From JAHJEM01 sp043805315 (GTDB taxonomy: Archaea > Nanobdellota > Nanobdellia > Woesearchaeales > JAHJEM01), in assembly GCA_043805315.1 (NCBI GenBank), contig JAZDID010000034.1:1-30749 (forward strand): a stretch of DNA of 30,749 bases, written 5' to 3'. The stretch's first letter is position 1. Each line of letters starts with the position of its first letter. Positions 22,503-30,000 of the stretch are shown here, one piece after another. Under the pieces are notes generated by a model. It did no database searches, was not told the DNA's origin, and saw nothing but the letters and a program-made list of their open reading frames with translations. A program made the translations under genes and the position numbers.

Positions 22503-23435
22503 ATGGTAAAGAAAATTCTTCTTGCACAACCAAGAGGATTTTGCGCAGGAGTCGAACGCGCAATTCACACAGTCGAAAATGCAATCACGGTTTTTGGAAA
22601 GCCGATATACGTTCGGCATCATATTGTACACAATGCACACGTTGTACGTGGTTTAGAAGAAAAAGGAGCAGTGTTTGTGGAAGACTTAGGGGATGTTCCT
22701 GCAGGAAGTGTCGTCATCTTGAGTGCCCATGGTTCTCCTCAAGAAATAAAGGAAGAAGCTAAGAAAAGAATGCTGAATGCCATTGATGCCGTCTGTCCAT
22801 TGGTGACCAAAGTTCATTTTGAAGCAATACGGTTTCATAAACAGGGCTATACCATCTTCCTCATAGGACATGAAGGCCACCAGGAAGTGATTGGAACCAT
22901 GAGCTATGCGCCAATGATCCTTGTAAGAAATATCGATGACGCTCACACTGTACATATCAGCAATTCTGAAAAAATAGCTGTCTTAACCCAAACGACGTTG
23001 TCCATTGATGATACAAAAGATATACTGGACGTTTTAAAAAAAAGATTTCCACATGTTCTTATTCCTGCTCAAAAGGATATCTGCTATGCAACAACAAATC
23101 GGCAGAACGCTATAAAGGAAATGGTTAAAGAATGCGACTTGTTCCTCGTCATAGGGTCACCACACAGCTCAAATTCCAACAGCCTTGTCGAGACTGCAAA
23201 AAAAGGAGGGGTGCCTGCATATCTTGTTGAGGATTGCACAGCGGTGAAAGATGAATGGCTCGTCGACGCAGGGACCATAGGATTGACGCTGGGCGCATCA
23301 GCACCAGAAACACTGGCTCTGGATTTGATTCACTATCTCCTGCAGAAAGATGCTTCAATTCGCGTTGAGACAAGATCATTTACCCAGGAGGAGTATACAT
23401 TTCAGCTCCCAAAAGAACTCAGAAGGAACGAGTAA
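22503..23435 (+). CDS. ispH: 4-hydroxy-3-methylbut-2-enyl diphosphate reductase (IspH/LytB)
   Basis: The 310-residue protein is full length for IspH, the Fe-S enzyme that makes IPP and DMAPP in the last step of the MEP pathway. The three cluster cysteines are C14 (PRGFCAGV), C98 (DAVCPLVTKVH) and C194 (ICYATTNRQ). The substrate-binding residues are also present: H43, H76 (SAHGSP), H126 and E128 (GHEGHQEVIG), TQTTLS, and SSNSNSL. Archaea normally use mevalonate, so the gene suggests transfer from bacteria or an unusual isoprenoid supply. It is visibly more AT-rich than the glycosyltransferase genes, yet has a good archaeal leaderless promoter. It is convergent with the reductase-family gene below. 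Confidence 0.95.
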   Translation: MVKKILLAQPRGFCAGVERAIHTVENAITVFGKPIYVRHHIVHNAHVVRGLEEKGAVFVEDLGDVPAGSVVILSAHGSPQEIKEEAKKRMLNAIDAVCPLVTKVHFEAIRFHKQGYTIFLIGHEGHQEVIGTMSYAPMILVRNIDDAHTVHISNSEKIAVLTQTTLSIDDTKDILDVLKKRFPHVLIPAQKDICYATTNRQNAIKEMVKECDLFLVIGSPHSSNSNSLVETAKKGGVPAYLVEDCTAVKDEWLVDAGTIGLTLGASAPETLALDLIHYLLQKDASIRVETRSFTQEEYTFQLPKELRRNE

Positions 23436-23461
23436 AAAGGTTTTATGACATACTGCCATTC

Positions 23462-24583
23462 TTAAATTAATTTTGACATAAATCTTGACAGCCTCGGCTC
23501 ATGCAATACGATGAGCGGAACCACGCGTTTCACATTGTCCCTGTCAATCTTTCTCAAAATGTCCTGAAGCTCTTTCTTCTGAAAATAGCCTACCAATAGG
23601 TTCCAGTCCTTTTCAGAGAATTTCAGGAACATCCTGTTCAATATATAATGGACATACAATTCCCTGCCGACCTCCTTTCTCCACCGTTGCTCGTACTCGC
23701 CGAAATTTCCCTCAAGGATGACCTGTGCGAGTATCTTTGCGCAGCGCAATCCTGGGATGAGACCGCCGCCGCTCGTATTCTTGATCTGTGCTGCAGCATC
23801 GCCTAACAAGTAAAAATGCACGCCATCCTTCTGCAGATAGGTCCGGATGCCGGGCTGGTATTTTGGGATGGGCCCTGCGAGCAGTGATATTCTTTTTCCT
23901 TTGAAGTTCTTGATGAAGATCTCAAATGTTTTCTTGAGGTCTTTCTGTGCAGCAACGCCAATCCTCGCCCTGTCCCTGGATTCTGGCACGAACCAGGCAT
24001 ACTCGCCGATATGCGGCCAGAACCTGATTGTATTGTTATGATTCACCTTCATCGTCACCTGGATGCCGGAGATGAATTCTCGTTTTCCATAGATGCCAAG
24101 CGACTTAGCGAGGATCGAATGCGGACCGTCAGCACCAATGACGACATCTTTCTTCTGGAGTGTTATACGCTGTATCCTCCCGGTCTTCATGTCCTTGAAG
24201 AGCAGGCTGTTCCTTTTCTTGCCAACATATTTTCGGCCATACTGCACCCGCGCCCCTTGCTCGATAGCGAGCCTTTCAAAGAGCTGGTCGAACTTGTCAC
24301 GATAGACCACGATGTTCGGAGAGGAAAACCTGATTCGCACAGACTTCTCCTCAGGAGAGATGATCTCTGCAGCAGATACCTTGTGCGCAATGACCTCGAT
24401 AGGCAAACTGGTGATATCCTGGATTGTGCCGGACAGCAAGCCTGTACACTGGACAGGAATGCCTACCTGTGCATTCTCTTCATAGATATCCACCCGGATT
24501 TTTTCATCCCTGTTGCTTTCCAGAATCTTCTGCGCGCAGAAAAGGCCTGCTGGCCCTGCGCCGATGATAATGACTTTGCTCAT
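23462..24583 (-). CDS. Geranylgeranyl reductase-family FAD-dependent oxidoreductase
   Basis: The 373-residue flavoprotein has GAGPAG near the N-terminus for FAD, then VQCTGLLSGTI and YRDKFDQLFERLA, GADGPHSILAK and LLGDAAAQIKNTSGGGLIPGLRCAK, the motif order of geranylgeranyl reductases. In archaea these saturate the double bonds of the isoprenoid chains of membrane lipids; related members act on other polyprenyl groups. The length is slightly short but no core motif is missing. A leaderless TATA box lies 26 nt upstream of the ATG. It ends 26 nt from ispH, placing two isoprenoid genes tail to tail. Confidence 0.87.
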   Translation of the reverse strand: MSKVIIIGAGPAGLFCAQKILESNRDEKIRVDIYEENAQVGIPVQCTGLLSGTIQDITSLPIEVIAHKVSAAEIISPEEKSVRIRFSSPNIVVYRDKFDQLFERLAIEQGARVQYGRKYVGKKRNSLLFKDMKTGRIQRITLQKKDVVIGADGPHSILAKSLGIYGKREFISGIQVTMKVNHNNTIRFWPHIGEYAWFVPESRDRARIGVAAQKDLKKTFEIFIKNFKGKRISLLAGPIPKYQPGIRTYLQKDGVHFYLLGDAAAQIKNTSGGGLIPGLRCAKILAQVILEGNFGEYEQRWRKEVGRELYVHYILNRMFLKFSEKDWNLLVGYFQKKELQDILRKIDRDNVKRVVPLIVLHEPRLSRFMSKLI

Positions 24584-24604
24584 CTCCCTGCAGAATGCCT
24601 GCTG

Positions 24605-24613
24605 TTTTATATA
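24605..24613 (-). promoter_or_regulatory. TATA box of the geranylgeranyl reductase-like gene
   Basis: TTTTATATA is centred 26 nt from the ATG at 24583. Confidence 0.6.
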
Positions 24614-24667
24614 GGTTTAGCTCCTCAAATGCTTTTAGTAGTTACTTTCAAGTAATAAAAATCGATA

Positions 24668-24677
24668 GATTTAAAAA
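24668..24677 (+). promoter_or_regulatory. TATA box of the four-helix/Ada-like gene
   Basis: GATTTAAAAA overlaps an in-frame ATG at 24677 and places the transcript start near 24700, so translation should begin at ATG 24701. Confidence 0.55.
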
Positions 24678-24700
24678 TGAGGGTGTATTTCTTGCTTCCT

Positions 24701-25582
24701 ATGAAGCTTGAGACTCTCTTGAAGACAGCAATTTTCATTGAGTTCTTCCTGGTAACCAGCACGCTTTTTTTAGAGTACAATTCCAATATCCCAGGACTGT
24801 TTGAATTCTTCGGTTTCTTGACCCTGCTCGCCAGTATATTCCTCTATGCCTGCTTGGTCAAGACAAAGATGTGGAAAGGTCCGGAATGGTTCCTTTTTGC
24901 GCTCTTCATGCTCAACATGGTCTTTGTCATCGACAAGCTTGTGGCCAATCTCTTCGGCATGATCATTGACCTCTGCTATCTGTTCCTCAATTTGTCTACT
25001 GTCCTTTGGTTCAACTCAGCCAGGATAGCCAATGCAGTGCAGGATGTGAAAAAAGCAAAGGCAGCGGCATTTATTGCAAAGAAGAAAGAGCAGCCAGCAG
25101 AAAAGCCATCCATTCCATCACTGCAGATCTATACTGCCCGGCCTCGTGCACAGTTCATATACAGACCAGCACCGGCAGGCATACGAAAATTCGAACCATC
25201 ACGGCTTTCTGAGCTCAGACGGCTTTTCATTGAAAAGAATTTCAGCACGAAAAAACAGGTTACTCCAGAAAAACAGATCACTCCAGAAATGAGCGTTCCG
25301 CAGGTCATGGCACCTGCTGAAGATGGTATGCAGACAACCACAGTAGAATTCCAGGAAGCTCCTGCAGAGGCATTTGAGCCAGTTCAGGAAATCGAGCCAG
25401 AGCCTCCAAAACCAAAGGAAACCTATATTGCCAGCGAGAATGGCGAGAAATACCACCTGAAAACCTGCATGATCGCCCTGCGCATTCCCAAGGCAAAGAG
25501 GATGTTCTATGATGGGCGCTTCAGTGCAGAAGCAGAAGGATTGCTTGCCTGCAAGATCTGCAATCCAAAAAAGGCAGCATAG
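24701..25582 (+). CDS. Four-helix membrane protein with C-terminal Ada-like Cys domain
   Basis: The protein has 293 residues. Four hydrophobic segments fill the first 110 residues, followed by a long Pro/Glu/Lys-rich linker with the repeat-like VTPEKQITPEM stretch. The last 50 residues carry YIASENGEKYHLKTCMIAL and ...CKICNP. The spaced H, C, C and C resemble the zinc-binding module of Ada-type proteins, which occurs as a stand-alone tail in many prokaryotic proteins of unknown role. ATG 24701 is preferred over 24677 because the latter lies in the TATA box. I do not recognise the whole protein. A membrane-tethered metal-binding sensor is a guess. Confidence 0.72.
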   Translation: MKLETLLKTAIFIEFFLVTSTLFLEYNSNIPGLFEFFGFLTLLASIFLYACLVKTKMWKGPEWFLFALFMLNMVFVIDKLVANLFGMIIDLCYLFLNLSTVLWFNSARIANAVQDVKKAKAAAFIAKKKEQPAEKPSIPSLQIYTARPRAQFIYRPAPAGIRKFEPSRLSELRRLFIEKNFSTKKQVTPEKQITPEMSVPQVMAPAEDGMQTTTVEFQEAPAEAFEPVQEIEPEPPKPKETYIASENGEKYHLKTCMIALRIPKAKRMFYDGRFSAEAEGLLACKICNPKKAA

Positions 25583-25632
25583 CCATTTTCTTCCCAATTA
25601 TAATAACTTCATAGTGGCAACAAAAACGAAAA

Positions 25633-25643
25633 CTTTATAAATA
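25633..25643 (+). promoter_or_regulatory. TATA box of the surface-protein operon
   Basis: TTTATAAATAG predicts a start near 25664. The leader carries a strong AGGAGGT site (25671-25677) 8 nt before the ATG at 25686. Confidence 0.65.
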
Positions 25644-25685
25644 GATATCTACTCACTGATAGTAAATAACAGGAGGTTTTTGAAA

Positions 25686-27062
25686 ATGCTTTTATCAGGG
25701 CTCGAAAACAAAATCCGTCGGACAAGAATTCTCATCCCAACATTGATGATTGCTGCGGCGTCTTACCTTTCACCGCTCACCCCTGCTTTTGCTGACAGCG
25801 ATCCCTGCGGGTGCAAAGACAAACCAAAGACCGAATTGAGAACTCCCTGTCCTGAGAAAAAACCTCTCTACACACCAAAACATGCGGCCAAGAAACAAGA
25901 GCCAACGCATATATCTGCAAAACCAGATACCGTATATATCCAAAAGACTCTTCCTGCAGTGCATGACACTACCTATATTGAAAAAGAAACGCAAGCAAAA
26001 CAAGAATACGAACCACCAAGCGACAGGGAGAGAAACCAGGAAAGAGCGCGAGAAGAATCGAGAGCAACAAGAAAACTTCCTTCTGATGAACAGACACGGA
26101 CAACACGGTTCTTCCTCGGCACCTCATTCGGCAGCCATGGCGGCAGGGAAACAGCTGATTATACTGCAAAAGGCTCAGGCTACAACATCCATTCCCACAA
26201 GAACCCTTTTGATACGAACATCGCCGGCGGCTTCTGGTATTCAGGGCCGAGCGCATCCATTGATCTCGAGCTGGGAAAACAGGCATGGAAAGGATATGAC
26301 AGCGACAATTTCAACAACAGGACACTCACGACACCAGCACAATATACCCTATCATTTATCTCTGGAGACTTCCTCAAGGCATTGCAGATTGATGAAAACT
26401 CTGGCTGGTTCTTCACACCCCGCGCAAAAATCGGGTTTGCAAAGAACACGACAAAAGACCTTACCGGCGTTGACCCTGAGACAGAGACAAGCCTCTTCTC
26501 CATTGCAGGCTATCTTGGCGGAGGCAAAGGCAGGCCAAACCAAAGCCATGCTTACGCAGGACTCCATGTCGCGTATGACCAGGAAGACCACACCATTGAT
26601 CCTGACGAGCAATATGCAATCGAGAATTGCGCTCCCGAGCTCCTGAGCTCTGGAACAGGAATCGGCGTGTGGGGCTCAGCAGAATTACAGAACAACAGAT
26701 GGATAGTCACGATCGACGGCCAGTACCAGAGCACAAACGGCAGCCTGCATGAAGACAAGCGCAGGTTCAGGGGAGACGGGAGAACATACAAGAAGAGCAT
26801 GTATGACTGGGAAAAGACACAGTTCGATCTTGAGACAAGAGCAGAGGTCACGCTTGCTGGCGGGCTTGGCTTGTTCGGAAGATACCAGTTTACGCATGGC
26901 TCCATGGAAACAACTGTCGATGCAACACCAATGTCAAAGATGGACTTTGACAGGCATTATGTCACCGGAGGGCTCGAGTTCAGGTTTGATCATGTGCCTT
27001 CAAAGAAAGAGCATTCCTGCAAACCATCCCGAGGAAGGCATTTCAACCCTTATTATCGATAA
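25686..27062 (+). CDS. Exported protein with beta-barrel-like pattern
   Basis: The 458-residue protein has a basic n-region, a hydrophobic core (ILIPTLMIAAASYL) and an AFA/D signal-peptidase-like site near residue 36. A charged low-complexity region with a CGCKDK motif reaches about residue 125. The remaining 320 residues are strand-rich with alternating residues and Gly/aromatic ends (RFFLGTSFGSHGG, IAGGFWYSGPSASIDLELG, HAYAGLHVAYDQED, GLGLFGRYQFTHG, YVTGGLEFRFDHV), the pattern of a membrane beta-barrel. Four N-X-S/T sequons (NRT, NTT, NQS, NGS) are present, so it may be an AglB target. The family is not recognised. It lies 27 nt before the giant repeat protein and is probably co-transcribed with it. 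Confidence 0.65.
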   Translation: MLLSGLENKIRRTRILIPTLMIAAASYLSPLTPAFADSDPCGCKDKPKTELRTPCPEKKPLYTPKHAAKKQEPTHISAKPDTVYIQKTLPAVHDTTYIEKETQAKQEYEPPSDRERNQERAREESRATRKLPSDEQTRTTRFFLGTSFGSHGGRETADYTAKGSGYNIHSHKNPFDTNIAGGFWYSGPSASIDLELGKQAWKGYDSDNFNNRTLTTPAQYTLSFISGDFLKALQIDENSGWFFTPRAKIGFAKNTTKDLTGVDPETETSLFSIAGYLGGGKGRPNQSHAYAGLHVAYDQEDHTIDPDEQYAIENCAPELLSSGTGIGVWGSAELQNNRWIVTIDGQYQSTNGSLHEDKRRFRGDGRTYKKSMYDWEKTQFDLETRAEVTLAGGLGLFGRYQFTHGSMETTVDATPMSKMDFDRHYVTGGLEFRFDHVPSKKEHSCKPSRGRHFNPYYR

Positions 27063-27089
27063 AAAAATCATGAAAAAAAGGAAATAAAA

Positions 27090-30000
27090 ATGAACAAGAC
27101 CACAACTTCCTATCTCTTGCTTGCAGCACTTGCACTATTCATATTCATCTTTGCAGCGCCAAAACCAGTCTCAGCAGGCTGCGTCATCCAAGTGGGCGGC
27201 CAGTACTTGAGCGACTGGGACTGCGACAGCATCCCAGACCGGATTGACAACTGCATCTATGATTACAACCCATTGCAGGAAGACAGTGATAACGACGGCA
27301 CCGGTGATGCCTGCGAACCTCTCACTGCTCTCGAGGCTCATGCAAACCCGACAGAAGGGACAGAGCCATTGGATGTCGCGTTGACTTGTACTGTCGAAGG
27401 AGGCAGAGCACCTTACTTGTACAGATTTGATTATGAGAACAACGGCGCCATAGACTTTTCCCGATCATCAGACAGCACGACTTTTACAAAGACACATACC
27501 TACTCGAGAGGAATCTGGCAGGCACAATGCATTGTCCAGGATGAGAACGGCGACGAGCTTTCTGCGCTCACTGAAGAGATCCAGGTCTCAGCACCTGTCC
27601 AGCCCTTGACTGTCCATGTCCAAGCAGACCGCACAACTGGATATGTGCCTTTGCCAGTCTCTTTTTATTGCAGTGCAGAAGGAGGAGTCAGTCCGTATGA
27701 CTACACCTGGCAGTTCGGTGATGGCCAACAGGCAAACAGCCAGAATATCATCCATAGGTACACTGAGCCAGGAGAGTACACTGCAGCCTGTACAGCAACA
27801 GACTCTGGAAACAGAGAAGCATCTGACAGCATTCTGATTCATGTCAGCCAGCCGCTCAACCAGCCTCCTGTCTTGCAAGGCATTCCTGACCAGACGATTA
27901 TGTCTGGTGAGCAATTCCAGATCTTTGACCTTGACAATTATGCATCAGATCCTGATAATGCTGCTGCTGAATTACGCTATTCATTTTCTGGAAATAACCA
28001 GCTGCAGGTTCGTATCGACGAGTATAATAAGGTCTATCTCAGTTATCCGTTTGGATTCACTGGCTCTGAGACTATCACATTCAAGGTGACTGATCGAAGA
28101 GGACTGTCTGATACAGACAGCGCAGTCTTCCGAGTCAACCCAATGCTAAACCAGCCTCCTGTTTTTTCAAATATTCCTGACCAGACTGTTGATTGTGGTG
28201 AGAATTTTGTACTTGTGGATTTACGGCAGTATGTTGCTGATCCTGATGATGCGTTCTCGAGCCTTGGCTTCAGCTATTCTGGAAATCATCGGATTGATGT
28301 TTTCATTTCCAATGGTGTTGTGCACTTTGCCAACCCTGGTGAGAATGTCATTGAGATCATTACTATCAAAGCGACTGACCCTCATAGCTTGTTTGATACA
28401 GATGCTGTCCGCTTGAAAGTCGAGAACTGTGCTGTGGACCAGCCGCCAGTCCTTTCCGGCATTCCTGACCAGACCATTGATGCAGGAGACTCATTCCAGG
28501 ATTTCGATCTTGACCAGTATGCATCAGACCCTGACAATACTGATGCAGAACTTACCTTCAACTATGCAGGAAATAACCGGATCAGCGTTTCAATAAACCA
28601 GGCAACACATGTTGTCCATCTCACCTATCCTGCAGGCTTCACTGGCGGCGAGACCATAACATTCAAAGCTACAGACCCGGCAGGCGTATCTGACAGTGAC
28701 ACTGCAGTATTCACCATCAGAGCTGTCCATCAAAACGAACCTCCTGTCTTGCAAGGCATTCCTGACCAGACCATTGCATCCGGAGAGCAATTCCAGATCT
28801 TTGACCTTGACGATTACGCCTCCGACCCTGACAATTCTGACGCTGAATTACACTATTCATTTTCAGGAAACAACCAGATGCAGGTGCATATCGACGAGTA
28901 TAATAAGGTATCTCTCAGCTATCCGATCGGATATATTGGCAGCGAGACCATAACATTCAAAGCTACAGACCCTGACGGCCTGTATGACACTGACAGTGTA
29001 GTCTTCAAAATAACTGCGCTTCCACCAACTGACCAGCCTCCTGTTTTTTCTGATGTTCCTGACCAGACTGTGAATTGTGGTGAGGATTTTGTAGTTGTGG
29101 ATTTACGGCAGTATGTGACAGATTCTGATGATACGTTCTCGAGCCTTGTTTTTAGCTATTCTGGAAACCAGCGGATTGATGTTTTCATTTCCAATGGCAT
29201 TGTGCATTTTGCAAATCCTGGTGAGAATGTCATTGAGGTCATTATTGTCAAAGCGACTGACCCTCATGGCTTGTTTGATACAGACAGTGTCCGCTTGAAA
29301 GTCCAGAACTGCGGAGTGAACCAAGGTCCAGTGCTTTCCGGCATTCCAGACCAAACAGTTGTCCAAGGAAATTCATTTGACCAGTTTGACCTTGACAATT
29401 ACGCAGCAGACCCGGACAATACTGATGCAGAACTCACCTTTGACTACTCTGGCAACAACAGGATCAGCGTGCATATCAACCCGACAACGCATATCGTGAC
29501 ACTCGACTATCCGGACGACTTTACTGGACAAGAGACCATCACATTCAAGGCGACTGATCCTTCTGGCTTGTCTGATACAGACAGTGCAGTATTCAAAGTC
29601 ACTGCAGGAACGTCTGAGAACAGGCCGCCACGCTTCATTGAAGAAGTCTCTGACGAGGCCATCGCGTGCGATGAAGAGTTCGCGCCAATCTATCTGAAAG
29701 ACATGGTCGAGGATCCTGACAATGCTGTTGCAGAGCTCATCTTCAGCGCAACCGGCAATGACCTGATAGATGTCGATATCAGCAACGGCATTGCCTACTT
29801 GTCGAATCCTGAAGAAGAGACCACAGAAGAGATCACGTTCAAAGTGACTGATCCTGACGGATTGTCTGGCACGAGCGCAGCGCTTTTTAGAGTCAAGAAC
29901 TGCGAAGAAGAAGACGAGAACGAGCCTCCACGGATCAGCGGCATTCCAGACCAGACCATTTATGAAGGAGAGGAATTCGAGGTGTTTGACCTTGACGATT

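Noticed and set aside
27070..27087. A five-codon ATG frame between the barrel-like gene and the giant protein
   Set aside because: It is too short to support and is explained by an A-rich spacer.
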